Notes under the pieces: model-generated
Seen by the model: the letters and a program-made list of their open reading frames with translations, nothing else
Database searches by the model: none
Told to the model about the DNA's origin: nothing
Shown: positions 44,537-53,931 of the stretch, one piece after another
Layout: the number at the start of each line of letters is the position of its first letter
How positions within the stretch are numbered: position 1 is the stretch's first letter
Program-made: the position numbers and the translations under genes
Source: Sphingopyxis alaskensis RB2256
GTDB lineage: Bacteria > Pseudomonadota > Alphaproteobacteria > Sphingomonadales > Sphingomonadaceae
Assembly (NCBI RefSeq): GCF_000013985.1
Contig: NC_008048.1
Location: forward strand, 1,488,001 to 1,552,000
Direction: 5' to 3'
DNA: 64,000 bases

Positions 44537-45676
44537 ATGCCGCCGAACTCTCCCTTCAACACCCACCGCAAGGATCTCGCCGCCCTGGCGACGCAGAGCC
44601 GTCGCCGCGCTCTCGCCCCGCGCGCCGGGCGCGATTTCGCGTCGAACGATTATCTCGGCCTTGCCGATTCCGATGTCCTGCGCGCCGCGCTGACCGCGGG
44701 CATCGAACGCGGCCTCCCCGCGGGCTCGGGCGGCTCGCGGCTGCTGCGCGGCAACCACGCCGAACATGAAGCGCTCGAGGTCCACGCCGCACGCCATTAT
44801 GGCAGCGAGGCCGCACTGTTTTTCTCGACCGGGTTCGCCGCCAACGCCGCGCTGTTCGCGACGCTGCCGCAGCGCGGGGATCTGGTCGTCCATGACGAAC
44901 TCATCCACGCGAGCGCGCATGACGGAATGAGGCTCGGCCGCGCGGGACATGTCGCCGCCGCGCACAACGACGCGCAGGCGTTCGAAGACATCATTGTCCG
45001 CTGGCGCGCCGGCGGCGGCGCGGGAACGCCATGGATCGCGGTCGAAAGCCTTTACTCGATGGACGGCGATCGCGCCCCGCTCGCCCAGCTTGCCGAAGTC
45101 GCCGACCGCCACGACGCCATATTCATCGTCGATGAAGCCCATGCGACCGGGGTGTTCGGTCCCGGCGGTGCGGGCCTCTCGCACGGTCTGACGCGCCGCG
45201 ACAATCTCGTCACCCTGCACACCTGCGGCAAGGCATTGGGCGCCGAAGGGGCGCTGCTCTGCGCGCCCGCGATCGTTCGCGACTTCCTTGTCAACCGCGC
45301 GCGCCCCTTCATCTTTTCGACGGCGCCATCGCCGCTGATGGCGTGGCTCGTCCGGCAGGCGATCGAAATCGTCGCTAACGAGCCGGAACGCCAGGCGCGC
45401 CTCCACGCGCTCGTCCGTCACGCCGCCGAACGTCTCGTTCCGCTCGGCATCCCGGCGAGCGGAACGCAGATCCTTCCCGTGATCATCGGCGACAATGACC
45501 GTGCGATGCGCATCGCGCGGCGCTTGCAGGCGGCGGGTTTCGACATTCGCGGTATCCGCCCGCCGACGGTGGCCGAGGGAACGGCGCGCCTTCGCATCGC
45601 GATCACGCTCAATATCGACGAGAGCGACATCGACGATATGGCCGACGCGCTCGCCGACGCGATGGCCGCGGCATGA
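44537..45676 (+). CDS. bioF: 8-amino-7-oxononanoate synthase
   Basis: A PLP enzyme of the alpha-oxoamine synthase family (379 aa); BioF condenses pimeloyl-ACP/CoA with alanine in biotin synthesis. Landmarks are [61 protein letters not shown], and the PLP lysine in [12 protein letters not shown]. The ATG at 44537 is preceded by GAGGATAGA; a longer start would read through the repeat. BioF is favoured over its homologues (Kbl, HemA) because bioD and bioA follow with a 4-bp overlap and a short gap. Confidence 0.93.
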   Translation: MPPNSPFNTHRKDLAALATQSRRRALAPRAGRDFASNDYLGLADSDVLRAALTAGIERGLPAGSGGSRLLRGNHAEHEALEVHAARHYGSEAALFFSTGFAANAALFATLPQRGDLVVHDELIHASAHDGMRLGRAGHVAAAHNDAQAFEDIIVRWRAGGGAGTPWIAVESLYSMDGDRAPLAQLAEVADRHDAIFIVDEAHATGVFGPGGAGLSHGLTRRDNLVTLHTCGKALGAEGALLCAPAIVRDFLVNRARPFIFSTAPSPLMAWLVRQAIEIVANEPERQARLHALVRHAAERLVPLGIPASGTQILPVIIGDNDRAMRIARRLQAAGFDIRGIRPPTVAEGTARLRIAITLNIDESDIDDMADALADAMAAA

Positions 45677-46281
45677 CGCGCTTCGTCGTCACCGGGACAG
45701 ACACCGGCATCGGAAAAACCATTTTCTCCGCGAGCCTGGCGCGGGCGACGGGCACACCCTACTGGAAACCCGTCCAGTCGGGGCTCGAAGAGGAAACCGA
45801 CAGCGAAATTGTCGCGCGGCTCGCCGGGGTTCCCGTCCGTCCCGAAGCCTATCGCCTCGTCACCCCGGCCTCACCGCACATCGCCGCCGAAATCGACGGC
45901 GTCGCCATTGACATCGAAAGGCTGACGCCACCACCGGGCGAATTGATCGTCGAAGGTGCGGGTGGCGCGCTTGTCCCCGTCACCCGCCGGACGCTTTACG
46001 CCGAGCTTTTCGCGCGCTGGCAAGTGCCCGTGATCGTCTGCGCGCGTACCAGCCTCGGCACGATCAACCACAGCCTGCTGACGATCGAGGCGCTGAAACG
46101 CCGGGACGTACCGATCCACGGCGTCGTATTCATCGGCGATGCGGTCGAGGACAGCGAGGCGATCATCGCGGACGTCTCGGGCGTTCGCCGGTTGGGCCGC
46201 TTGCCTGTCGTCGCCCCGCTGACGAGCGAAAATCTCGCCGCGGCGTTCGGCGCCAACTTCGACATCGCCGATTTCCGCTGA
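45673..46281 (+). CDS. bioD: Dethiobiotin synthetase
   Basis: BioD (202 aa) forms the ureido ring of dethiobiotin with ATP and CO2. The P-loop is [20 protein letters not shown]; the conserved [16 protein letters not shown] and [12 protein letters not shown] are present. The ATG overlaps the bioF stop codon by four bases. A somewhat short member of the family, but with all key motifs. Confidence 0.94.
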   Translation: MTRFVVTGTDTGIGKTIFSASLARATGTPYWKPVQSGLEEETDSEIVARLAGVPVRPEAYRLVTPASPHIAAEIDGVAIDIERLTPPPGELIVEGAGGALVPVTRRTLYAELFARWQVPVIVCARTSLGTINHSLLTIEALKRRDVPIHGVVFIGDAVEDSEAIIADVSGVRRLGRLPVVAPLTSENLAAAFGANFDIADFR

Positions 46282-46335
46282 ATTGGCCATTTCCGCTTTC
46301 GCTGGAATGACGAAGGGATGTAAGGCGCGCCCGAC

Positions 46336-47592
46336 ATGGCCAAAAACCCTTCCCCCGTCTGGCACCCCTTTACCCAGCACGGTCTCGGCGAACCGATCCC
46401 GCTGATCAGCCACGCGAGCGGCGCCAGGCTCCACGATGCCGCGGGCAACAGCTGGATCGACGCCATCTCGAGCTGGTGGATCACCACCCACGGCCACGCG
46501 CACCCGCGCATCATGGCTGCGATCCGCGCCCAGACCGAAAAGCTTGACCAGATCATCTTCGCCGGCTGGACGCACGAACCCGCCGAAACGCTCGCCGCCG
46601 CGCTGGTGCGCATCACCCCCGATCCGCTCACCCGCGTCTTCTTCTCGGACTCGGGCTCGACCAGCGTGGAGGTCGCGCTGAAGATGGCGCTCGGATACTG
46701 GTTCAACATCGGCGAGGCGCGCAGCCGCATCCTTGTCCTCGAACACAGCTATCACGGCGACACGATCGGCACGATGTCGGTCGGCGAGCGCGGCGTCTAT
46801 AACCGCGCCTGGCAGCCTTTGCTCTTCGATGTCGACACCATCCCCTTCCCGCACGAAGGGGGGGAGCAGGCGACGCTCGACGCGCTCGATGCCGCGTGCA
46901 CGGAAAAACCCGCCGCTTTCATCGTCGAACCGCTCATCCTCGGCGCCGGCGGGATGCTCGTCTATCCCGCGTGGGTACTCGCCGAGATGCGAAGCATCTG
47001 CGCGCGCCACGGCGTCCTCTTTATCGCCGACGAGGTGATGACCGGGTGGGGCCGCACGGGCACACGCTTCGCTTGCGACCAGGCGGGAATCATCCCCGAC
47101 ATCATGTGCCTTTCGAAAGGGCTGACGGGCGGCGCGATCCCGCTTGCGGTGACGCTGTGTATCGAGCCGGTCTTCGACGCGCATTATTCGCACGACCGCA
47201 GCAAGACCTTTTATCATTCATCGAGCTACACGGCGAACCCGATCGCGTGCGCCGCGGCGAATGCGAACCTGGAAATCTGGCGCGACGAGCCGGTACAGCA
47301 GCGGATCGACGCGCTCGCAGGGGCACAGGCCGCGCATCTGGCGCTCCTCTCGCGCCATCCGCGCGTCGCCAATCCTCGCCGGATCGGCACGATCGCCGCG
47401 CTCGACGTGACCACCCCCGATTCGGGCTATCTGTCGAACCTCGCGCCCCGGCTCGCCGCCTTCTACCGCGAGCGCGGCGTCCTTCTCCGCCCGCTCGGCA
47501 ACAGTGTCTATGTGATGCCGCCCTATTGCACCGATGCCACCGAACTGGCCCAGGTGTGGGAGGCGATTGCGGACTCGCTCGACACGATCTGA
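46336..47592 (+). CDS. bioA: Adenosylmethionine-8-amino-7-oxononanoate aminotransferase
   Basis: BioA (418 aa) is a class III PLP aminotransferase that converts 8-amino-7-oxononanoate to 7,8-diaminononanoate with S-adenosylmethionine as amino donor. It starts with the BioA-typical WHPFTQHG and carries DAISSWWITTHGHAHPRI, FSDSGSTSVEVALKMAL, DEVMTGWGRTG and the lysine in LSKGLTGGAIPL. A 54-bp gap with a degenerate repeat separates it from bioD. bioB is not in the window. Confidence 0.95.
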   Translation: MAKNPSPVWHPFTQHGLGEPIPLISHASGARLHDAAGNSWIDAISSWWITTHGHAHPRIMAAIRAQTEKLDQIIFAGWTHEPAETLAAALVRITPDPLTRVFFSDSGSTSVEVALKMALGYWFNIGEARSRILVLEHSYHGDTIGTMSVGERGVYNRAWQPLLFDVDTIPFPHEGGEQATLDALDAACTEKPAAFIVEPLILGAGGMLVYPAWVLAEMRSICARHGVLFIADEVMTGWGRTGTRFACDQAGIIPDIMCLSKGLTGGAIPLAVTLCIEPVFDAHYSHDRSKTFYHSSSYTANPIACAAANANLEIWRDEPVQQRIDALAGAQAAHLALLSRHPRVANPRRIGTIAALDVTTPDSGYLSNLAPRLAAFYRERGVLLRPLGNSVYVMPPYCTDATELAQVWEAIADSLDTI

Positions 47593-47729
47593 CATTCTGG
47601 CTCGCTCAGCCTGCGTTCAGCGTCGCGGCGCTATTGGCGGGCAACAAATGGCTCCAACGGCGGATTGCGCTGGACCATCGGGCGTGTCCGCTGATACGGA
47701 GCGTCCGGACTTTCTCGAATAGGGTAAAG

Positions 47730-49070
47730 ATGACCAGATTTTCGACCATGACCGGCCTGATCGCGCTGGCGGCCGCCGGTGTAACCCCGGTGCTCGCACA
47801 GACCGTTGCCGATGCCGAAGTGCCCACGACCAGCCTGAACATCCCGGGCAATGTCCAGCTTTATGGTGACAATAAACCCAATGTCTATCGCCCCTCGGCG
47901 ACGGTGAATGGCGAGATCATCACTGCGACCGACATCGAACAGCGCATGGCGCTGATCCGGATCGCCAACAACAATGTCGAGTTGCCGCCCGAAGAGGAGC
48001 AGCGCCTGCGCAATCAGGTATTCAGCAACCTGATCGACGAAAAGCTGCAGATTCAGGAAGCGCGCGCCGCCGACATCACCATCGACGAAAATGTCGTGAA
48101 CGAGCAGTTCGCGCGTCTCGCCGCCCGCTTCAAGCAGACGCCCGAACAATTCGCCGCCTATCTGGCGTCAAAGGGGTCCTCGGCGGCGGCGGTGAAACAG
48201 CAGATCCGCGGCGAGTTTGCCTGGGACCGTCTGCTGTCGCGCAACATCCAGTCGACGACCAATGTGTCGACCGAAGAAGTCGATCTTATCGTCAAACAGA
48301 TGGAAGCCGCCAAGGGGCAGGACGAGTTTCACCTCGGCGAAATCTATCTGTCGGCGACGCCCGACAATATCGCCGCAGTTACCGAAAATGCGCGCAAGAT
48401 CATTCAGGCGCTGCAGGCGGGGGGCAGCTTTGCCGCCTATGCGCGCCAGTTTTCGGAAGCATCCACGGCGGTCGTCGGGGGCGATCTTGGCTGGGTGAAG
48501 GGCGCGCAGCTTCCGGCTTCGATGGCCGAAGCCGCGATGCAGATGCAGCCCGGCCAACTGGTCGGGCCGATCGAGGTGCCCGGCGGCATTTCGATCATGC
48601 TGCTGATCGACCGACGACAGGTGCTGACCGCCGACCCGCGCGACGCCATACTCAGCCTGAAGCAGATTTCGCTCGACTTCCCGGCCGGGACGACGGAGGC
48701 GCAGGCGTCTCAACTTGCGAGCCGCTTTGCGCAGGCGACGCGCACGATCGCCGGTTGTGGTGCGGCCGACGCCGTCGCCGAACAATTGGGGGCCAGTGTC
48801 GTGTCGCGCGACAATATCGCGATGCGCGCGTTGCCGGCACCGTTGCAGGCCACGCTCGTCGATCTGCAGGTCGGGCAGACGACGCAGCCGTTCGGCGCCG
48901 CGAACGAAGGCATCAGCGTGCTGGTGCTGTGCGGCCGCGACATGCCCGAGACGGCAACCGCACCCAATCTCGAACAGATTGAGCAGAAGCTGCTGGAAGA
49001 AAAGGTCAACAAGCGCGCCCAGCGTTATCTGCGCGACCTGCGCCGCGACGCGGTGATCGAATATAGCTGA
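47730..49070 (+). CDS. surA: SurA-type periplasmic peptidyl-prolyl isomerase/chaperone
   Basis: An outer-membrane-protein chaperone (446 aa). The signal peptide ends TPVLAQ. The SurA N-terminal helical domain (VNGEIITATDIEQRMALIRI, then LIDEKLQIQEARA) is followed by one clear parvulin domain (DEFHLGEIYLSATPDNI and FAAYARQFSEAS, then GGDLGWV) and a more degenerate second part. ATG 47730 opens the signal peptide. It is coupled to pdxA by a one-base TGATG overlap, then rsmA: the conserved surA-pdxA-rsmA string, but without lptD in front; bioA takes that place. Confidence 0.88.
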   Translation: MTRFSTMTGLIALAAAGVTPVLAQTVADAEVPTTSLNIPGNVQLYGDNKPNVYRPSATVNGEIITATDIEQRMALIRIANNNVELPPEEEQRLRNQVFSNLIDEKLQIQEARAADITIDENVVNEQFARLAARFKQTPEQFAAYLASKGSSAAAVKQQIRGEFAWDRLLSRNIQSTTNVSTEEVDLIVKQMEAAKGQDEFHLGEIYLSATPDNIAAVTENARKIIQALQAGGSFAAYARQFSEASTAVVGGDLGWVKGAQLPASMAEAAMQMQPGQLVGPIEVPGGISIMLLIDRRQVLTADPRDAILSLKQISLDFPAGTTEAQASQLASRFAQATRTIAGCGAADAVAEQLGASVVSRDNIAMRALPAPLQATLVDLQVGQTTQPFGAANEGISVLVLCGRDMPETATAPNLEQIEQKLLEEKVNKRAQRYLRDLRRDAVIEYS

Positions 49071-50089
49071 TGCAAGCCGACGACCATCGGCGTCCGATCG
49101 CGGTCACCATGGGCGACCCGGCGGGCGTTGGCCCCGAAGTTACCGCCCGCGCCTGGGCCGCACGCCACGAGCATGATCTGCCGCCCTTCGTCGCCATCGG
49201 CGACATCGCCGCGGTCGAGGCCGTCTGGGACGGGCCGATCGCGCGAGTCGGCGACATGGCCGAAGTCGGGCGCGCCTTTGCCGCCGCACTGCCCGTCTGG
49301 CACCTCGAGGACAGCGGCCCGCTGACCCCCGGATCGCCGACTCCCGCCGGCGCGACCTGCGCGCTCCACGCGCTCGAAACGGGCATCGGATTGACGCGCA
49401 ACCAGGCGAGCGCCGCGCTCGTCACCGGATCGGTGTCGAAACATGCGCTGCACGGCATCGGCTATACGCACCCCGGCCAGACCGAGTTCATCGCCGAACG
49501 CTGCGGCGTCACCGCGACCAATGCGGTGATGATGCTCGCGGGACCGTCGCTGCGCGTCGTGCCGCTTACCGTGCATATCCCGCTTTCCGAAGTGCCCGAA
49601 CGGCTGACGAGCGAGTTGATCGTCGCCAAGGCGCGGATCGTCGCGCGCGGGTTGCGCCGCGACTTCGGCATCGCAACGCCGCGGATCGCGCTCGCCGGCC
49701 TCAACCCCCATGCCGGGGAGAGTGGCCAATTGGGCGACGAGGAACTCCGCGTCATGCAACCCGCCGTCGCGCAGCTCAGAGAGCAGGGCCTCACGGTCGA
49801 CGGTCCGGTCGCCGCCGACGCGCTTTTCGCGCCGGGAATCCGCGACCGCTATGACGCGCTGCTCTGCGCCTATCACGATCAGGCGCTCGCGCCGTTCAAG
49901 GCGCTGCATTTCCACGACGGCGTCAATCTGACGTTGGGGCTGCCAATCGTCCGTACTTCGCCCGACCATGGCACGGCGTTCAATATCGCGGGCACCGGCC
50001 GCGCCGATCCCGGTCCGACGATTGCCGCGATCGCGATGGCCGCGCGCATGGCCGCGGCGCGCGAACGCAGCTGCGCGCCGGCAAAGTGA
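49070..50089 (+). CDS. pdxA: 4-hydroxythreonine-4-phosphate dehydrogenase
   Basis: PdxA (339 aa) oxidises 4-phosphohydroxythreonine in the DXP-dependent pyridoxal phosphate pathway. Landmarks are the start RRPIAVTMGDPAGVGPEVTA and the metal/substrate segments GYTHPGQTEFIAERC, AGLNPHAGESGQLGDEE, CAYHDQALAPFKAL and the terminal TSPDHGTAFNIAG. It overlaps surA by one base and rsmA by four. No anomalies seen. Confidence 0.96.
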   Translation: MQADDHRRPIAVTMGDPAGVGPEVTARAWAARHEHDLPPFVAIGDIAAVEAVWDGPIARVGDMAEVGRAFAAALPVWHLEDSGPLTPGSPTPAGATCALHALETGIGLTRNQASAALVTGSVSKHALHGIGYTHPGQTEFIAERCGVTATNAVMMLAGPSLRVVPLTVHIPLSEVPERLTSELIVAKARIVARGLRRDFGIATPRIALAGLNPHAGESGQLGDEELRVMQPAVAQLREQGLTVDGPVAADALFAPGIRDRYDALLCAYHDQALAPFKALHFHDGVNLTLGLPIVRTSPDHGTAFNIAGTGRADPGPTIAAIAMAARMAAARERSCAPAK

Positions 50090-50925
50090 CGATCCAGCCC
50101 AGGACGCCGTTGCCGCCACTGCGCGAGACGGTGCGCGTCCACGGTCTGTCGGCGAGCAAGGCGCTGGGACAGAACTTTCTCTTCGACGAACAGTTGCTCG
50201 ATCGCATCGCCGCGATTCCCGGTGACCTTGATGGCGCAACGGTGTTCGAGGTCGGCCCCGGTCCGGGCGGGCTGACGCGCGCGCTTCTGCGCACGGGGGC
50301 CAGGGTGATCGCTGTCGAGCGCGACGAGCGCTGCCTGCCGCTGCTGGCCGACCTCGCCGAGGCGTTTCCGGGGCAGCTGACGGTGATCGCCGACGATGCG
50401 ATGGCGGTCGATGTCGATGCGCTGACCGGCGGCGATCCTTATCATATCGTCGCCAACCTGCCCTATAATGTCGGGACGGCGCTGTTCACGCGCTGGCTCG
50501 AACCCGCGGCGTGGCCGCCGCGCTGGCTGTCGCTGACGCTGATGTTCCAGCTCGAGGTCGCCGAACGCATCGTCGCGCCGGTCGGCACGAGTGCCTATGG
50601 CCGCCTCGCGGTGCTCGCGCAGTGGCGCGCCAGGGCGAGGATCGCGATGAAAGTGCATCGCTCGGCCTTCACCCCGCCGCCCAAGGTCATGTCGGCCATC
50701 GTCCAGCTGACGCCCGCCGACCAACCCCCAGGCGTCGATCCGCGCATCCTGTCTCGGCTGACCGAAAAAGGCTTTGGCCAGCGCCGCAAGATGTTGCGGC
50801 AGAGCCTGAAGGGGATCGACGGCGCGGTCGCCGCCGCCGAAGCGCTGGGAATCGACCCGACGCGGCGCGCCGAAACGGTCAGCGTCGCCGAATGGGTCGC
50901 GCTGGCGCGCGCACTGGGCCGCTGA
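50086..50925 (+). CDS. rsmA: 16S rRNA (adenine1518-N6/adenine1519-N6)-dimethyltransferase
   Basis: RsmA/KsgA (279 aa) dimethylates two adjacent adenines near the 3' end of 16S rRNA late in 30S assembly. The N-terminal SASKALGQNFLFDEQLLDRI, the SAM motif VFEVGPGPGGLTRALL, the catalytic VANLPYNVGTALF and the C-terminal FGQRRKMLRQSLK are all present. The start is GTG 50086, overlapping the pdxA stop. It is the last gene of the surA-pdxA-rsmA unit. Confidence 0.96.
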   Translation: MTIQPRTPLPPLRETVRVHGLSASKALGQNFLFDEQLLDRIAAIPGDLDGATVFEVGPGPGGLTRALLRTGARVIAVERDERCLPLLADLAEAFPGQLTVIADDAMAVDVDALTGGDPYHIVANLPYNVGTALFTRWLEPAAWPPRWLSLTLMFQLEVAERIVAPVGTSAYGRLAVLAQWRARARIAMKVHRSAFTPPPKVMSAIVQLTPADQPPGVDPRILSRLTEKGFGQRRKMLRQSLKGIDGAVAAAEALGIDPTRRAETVSVAEWVALARALGR

Positions 50926-51523
50926 CAGCATCCGCCTCGGCCTTGTGGCAGCCCGAATGTCCGCCATCGGCGGCGCCCGCGTTGCAAGCATGGAGCGGCG
51001 CTCTCGACGGCAAAACCACTCCACCCTCAAAAAGGCTCTTTTCCCTGCATAACCCATATGGTTCATTCGGTAGGTTTCACCAAACCGAAAGGCCGAACCG
51101 ATGGAGGCCGCCCCCCTGCTCCCGGCAGCCATCGCTGGACGCCGCGGCTTCACCGCGACTTTCTGGCGCCCTTTGCCACCACGGGCCCGGTGATGATTTC
51201 GGCAACGCGCGTCGGCATGTCGCCGTCCGCCGTCTATCGGCTCAGGCCGCACGCGAGGCCGAGGTCGCGCAGCTGCGCCGCGCCTTCTTTGGCCTGCCAC
51301 ATCCCGCGAACGATGCCGCGGCGCTTCCAACACTCGCTCTCTGCCCCCAAAATCACCCCGACCCCGATCGATGAAAAACTGCCCAGACCGCGAAAATAAT
51401 TTGCCTTTATCACGGCATCCAACCCAAATAAAATCGCTGTGCCCGCTCCATATTCATCATCTCGCGCACATGAAAAATGCCGCATCGATTCCGCGTCATC
51501 CTGCCGCAATTTTGGGTGGCACC
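50926..51523. other. Long gap with decayed sequence upstream of csp
   Basis: No intact gene is seen between rsmA and the csp promoter, apart from the decayed helix-turn-helix remnant annotated separately at 51058-51399. The sequence turns AT-richer from about 51395, where CAAATAAAATCG could be part of a promoter. Confidence 0.4.
51058..51399 (+). pseudogene. Decayed helix-turn-helix protein remnant
   Basis: Within an open stretch, the segment HRWTPRLHRDFLAPFATTGP followed by MISATRVGMSPSAVYRLR resembles the start of a small DNA-binding protein family frequent in sphingomonads (W-T-x-x-x-Q-x-x-FL-x-x-L-A-x-TG, then A-x-x-VGMS-x-x-SAYRLR). After PHARPRSR the reading loses similarity, and AAREAEVAQLRRAFFGLPHP in another frame may be a continuation, so a frameshift is likely. 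Recognition is from memory of the pattern only. Confidence 0.3.
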
Positions 51524-51552
51524 TTGACTTTTCTGGAAGAATCCCTCATATG
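51524..51552 (+). promoter_or_regulatory. Candidate promoter of the csp-infA unit
   Basis: TTGACT (51524-51529) and CATATG (51547-51552) are separated by 17 bp. Initiation near 51559 would give a leader of about 120 bases that contains the hairpin at 51627-51657, as expected for a cold-shock mRNA with a structured leader. Confidence 0.4.
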
Positions 51553-51626
51553 GGCTTCGCTAACGTCGCCTGCGACGGAATTTGACGGCCTTTTGGGGCA
51601 GACTTTTCCCTTCACATGCTACCAGC

Positions 51627-51657
51627 TCCGCCGGTGCTTTTGCCGGAGGATTTTTTT
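51627..51657 (+). terminator. Terminator-like hairpin in the csp leader
   Basis: TCCGCCGG and CCGGAGGA pair (one G-A mismatch) around TGCTTTTG, followed by seven Ts (51651-51657). The structure ends 24 bases before the csp start codon. It could be an attenuator, a temperature-sensitive leader fold, or the terminator of an unseen small RNA. Confidence 0.5.
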
Positions 51658-51681
51658 GTTTTCGTGAAAGGAAACACTCTC

Positions 51682-51888
51682 ATGGCCATCGGCACCGTAA
51701 AATTCTTCAACAATGACAAGGGCTACGGCTTCATCGAAAATGAAGACGGCTCGGGCGACAGCTTCGTCCACATCACCGCGGTCCAGGCCGCCGGCATGGA
51801 TACGCTGAACAAGGAGCAGCGCGTCTCCTACGAACTCGAAACCGGCAAGAACGGTAAGGTTTCGGCGATCAACCTCCAGTCGGCCTGA
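51682..51888 (+). CDS. Cold-shock protein (CspA family)
   Basis: A 68-aa single cold-shock domain that binds single-stranded RNA and [23 protein letters not shown] has the RNP1 motif KGYGFI, and DSFVHITAV the RNP2 motif. ATG 51682 has GAAAGGAAA upstream. A structured leader with a T-run precedes it. Just after the stop codon lies an IF-1-like gene, so the two are likely translated from one mRNA. Confidence 0.95.
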   Translation: MAIGTVKFFNNDKGYGFIENEDGSGDSFVHITAVQAAGMDTLNKEQRVSYELETGKNGKVSAINLQSA

Positions 51889-51890
51889 TC

Positions 51891-52148
51891 TTGGCCAAAG
51901 AGGAACTGATGACCTTCGAAGGGCAGGTCGATGAAGTCCTGCCCGACGGGCGCTTCGGCGTCATGCTCGAAAATGGTCATCGGGTCGTCGTCTATACGGC
52001 CGGCCGGATGCGGCGTTTCCGCATCCGGACGGTAGTGGGCGACGCGGTCCGCGTCGAAATGACGCCTTATGACCTCAGCAAGGGTCGCCTCGTCTACCGC
52101 GAACGCGGCGGCGGGCCGGCCACTCCCGGACAGCGCCGTTCGCGCTGA
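51891..52148 (+). CDS. infA: Translation initiation factor IF-1 (csp-linked)
   Basis: An 85-aa OB-fold protein matching IF-1: [20 protein letters not shown], then [20 protein letters not shown] and the signature [17 protein letters not shown]. The start is the TTG at 51891, two bases after the csp stop; it aligns exactly with the MAKE start of IF-1, which a downstream ATG would lose. The C-terminal extension [13 protein letters not shown] is longer than in E. coli IF-1. It may be a second, cold-inducible copy, because the usual infA locus is not seen here; I cannot check for another copy. Confidence 0.88.
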   Translation: MAKEELMTFEGQVDEVLPDGRFGVMLENGHRVVVYTAGRMRRFRIRTVVGDAVRVEMTPYDLSKGRLVYRERGGGPATPGQRRSR

Positions 52149-52185
52149 CCGGCTCTATTCAACTAACGAAAAATCAAAGATAAAG

Positions 52186-52341
52186 ATGATGAATCTATTC
52201 CCAAGCAATCCCTCGATCATTCCCGCGCTGCCCGCGCTGTCACTCGCCGGAAAGGCCATGATGGCGAACCCGCCGCGCCGCCGCCGCCCGACGCTGTCGC
52301 GGCGCGAATTGCGGCGCCTGATCGCCGATATGGTCGACTGA
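52186..52341 (+). CDS. Small basic hypothetical protein
   Basis: A possible 51-aa protein (MMNLFPSNPSIIPALPALSL, then AGKAMMANPPRRRRPTLSRR and a final ELRRLIADMVD). It begins in the AT-rich gap after infA; AAAGATAAAG precedes ATG 52186 but is a weak ribosome-binding site. The C-terminal half is strongly basic and ends in a predicted helix. I recognise no family. Coding is supported by codon bias and by its place between two genes on the same strand. Confidence 0.5.
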   Translation: MMNLFPSNPSIIPALPALSLAGKAMMANPPRRRRPTLSRRELRRLIADMVD

Positions 52342-52386
52342 TCCGCGCCGCCTGTTTTCCGGCCCCATTTTCAGGAGCAAAGCCCC

Positions 52387-52581
52387 GTGTCGGCCACCAC
52401 CGAATTCTACCTCGCCCAGGCGCAGCGTTGCACCGCAGAGGCCGACGCGTCCGGGCTCGACCGGGTCCGCGAGCGCAATCTGCGCGCCGCTGCGGCGTGG
52501 CAGGCGATGGCCGACAAGCTGCTCCACACCGAAAAATTGCGCGCCGAAAAGGTGCGCGTTGCCGATGCCATGCCCGAATGA
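52387..52581 (+). CDS. Small conserved-type hypothetical protein
   Basis: A 64-aa protein starting with GTG: MSATTEFYLAQAQRCTAEAD, then ASGLDRVRERNLRAAAAWQA. The pattern FYLAQAxRCxxEAxxxxLxxVRERxLRAAAAWxxMA is one I associate with many small alphaproteobacterial proteins of unknown role; it predicts a helical hairpin. CAGGAGCAAAGCCCC provides a ribosome-binding site. It converges on the sigma-factor gene. Confidence 0.65.
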   Translation: MSATTEFYLAQAQRCTAEADASGLDRVRERNLRAAAAWQAMADKLLHTEKLRAEKVRVADAMPE

Positions 52582-52611
52582 TCGGGCATCCAATCGGCTA
52601 GGGTCCTGAAC

Positions 52612-53874
52612 CTAGTTGGCGCAGGCGGCCGCCCGTGCGAGCAGCCATTCGCGCTCACGCTCATTGGCCGACAGCGCCGCCGCCGCCTCGAACGCGCCTT
52701 TGGCCTCGGCTTTGCGACCGGCGCGCAGCAGGAAATCGCCGCGCGCCGCGGGTAGCGGGGCATAGTTGCGGAGCACCGCTGCGTCGGCGAGCGTATCAAC
52801 CAGCGCCAGCCCCGCTTCGGGACCGAACGCCATGCTGTGCGCGATCGCCCGGTTGAGTTCGACCACCGGCGATGGCATCACCTGTCCCAACCGATCATAA
52901 AGCGCGGCGATCCGCCGCCAGTCGGTGTCCTCGGCGCGCCGCGCCCTGGCATGACAGGCCGCGAGCGCCGCCTGCAACGCATAGGGTCCGCCCGCGCCTC
53001 CCAGCGCCTCGACCCGCGCCAGCGCGTTCAACCCGCGGCGGATGAGCAGTTGGTCCCAGCGCGCCCGGTTATGTTCGGTCAGCGGCACGAACCTGCCGTC
53101 CGGCCCGGCGCGCGCCGCCAGTCGCGACGCCTGAATCTCCATCAGCGCCAACAGGCCCAGCACTTCCGGCTCATCGGGCATCAGCGCGGCGAGGATGCGC
53201 CCCAGTCGCAGCGCCTCGGCGCAGAGCGGCGGCCGCACCAGCGCCGGTCCCGCGGTGGCGGCATAGCCTTCGTTGAAAATCAGATAGACGACTTCCAGCA
53301 CCGACGGCAGGCGCGCCGCCAGCTCGGCGCCGCGCGGCACCTCGAACGCCACGCCCGCCTTGGCGATCGCTTTCTTGGCGCGGGTGATCCGCGCCGCGAT
53401 CGTCGCCTCGTTCGACAGGAAAGCCCGCGCAATCTCCTCGACCGTCAGCCCGCCAACGAGCCGTAGCGTCAGCGCGGCGCGTCCGTCGGGCGAAATCACG
53501 GGGTGGCAGGCGGCAAAGATCAGCCCGAGCAGTTCGTCGCCCAGCGGATCGTCCAGCGCCGCTTCGACGGCCTCCGCGCTCATGTCGCGCTCCTCGTCCA
53601 GTTCGCGGGCAATCTCGGCATGTTTGCGCGTCCGCATCGCATGGTGGCGAACGCCGTCGATCGCGCGCCGCTTCGCCGCAGTCATGAGCCACGCGCCGGG
53701 ATTGTCCGGAACGCCGCCCCTCGGCCACTCGGTCAGCGCGACGAGCAGCGCATCCTGCGCCAGTTCCTCGGCGCGGTCGACGTCGCGGGTCAGGCGGGCA
53801 AGACCGGCAATCAACCTCGCCCGCTCGATGCGGAAAACCGCCTCGATTGCCCTATGGATGTCTTCCATTGCCAT
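52612..53874 (-). CDS. ECF42-type RNA polymerase sigma factor with C-terminal extension
   Basis: A sigma-70 family ECF factor (about 420 aa). Sigma region 2 is visible in RLTRDVDRAEELAQDALLVA and GAWLMTAAKRRAIDGVRHHA; region 4 in LTLRLVGGLTVEEIARAFLS. The remaining ~220 residues form a helical, TPR-like extension ending WLLARAAACAN, typical of the ECF42 group. This group is known to be linked to DGPF/YCII proteins, and one lies directly upstream. The start is uncertain: ATG 53874 is given, ATG 53913 and 53868 are alternatives. There is no anti-sigma factor nearby, in keeping with the group. Confidence 0.88.
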   Translation of the reverse strand: MAMEDIHRAIEAVFRIERARLIAGLARLTRDVDRAEELAQDALLVALTEWPRGGVPDNPGAWLMTAAKRRAIDGVRHHAMRTRKHAEIARELDEERDMSAEAVEAALDDPLGDELLGLIFAACHPVISPDGRAALTLRLVGGLTVEEIARAFLSNEATIAARITRAKKAIAKAGVAFEVPRGAELAARLPSVLEVVYLIFNEGYAATAGPALVRPPLCAEALRLGRILAALMPDEPEVLGLLALMEIQASRLAARAGPDGRFVPLTEHNRARWDQLLIRRGLNALARVEALGGAGGPYALQAALAACHARARRAEDTDWRRIAALYDRLGQVMPSPVVELNRAIAHSMAFGPEAGLALVDTLADAAVLRNYAPLPAARGDFLLRAGRKAEAKGAFEAAAALSANEREREWLLARAAACAN

Positions 53875-53931
53875 GTCCGTCTTGTCCGCGAAGTTCACCG
53901 ACGAGGCAAGCATGGCAGAGGGCTGAACGGC

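Noticed and set aside
47593..47729. lptD upstream of surA, as in the usual lptD-surA-pdxA-rsmA order
   Set aside because: bioA ends at 47592 and the 137-bp gap holds no coding sequence, so lptD is elsewhere.
52069..52341. A longer 90-codon version of the small protein at 52186
   Set aside because: The upstream part overlaps infA in another frame and reads as a shadow; only the portion from ATG 52186 lies in non-coding sequence.
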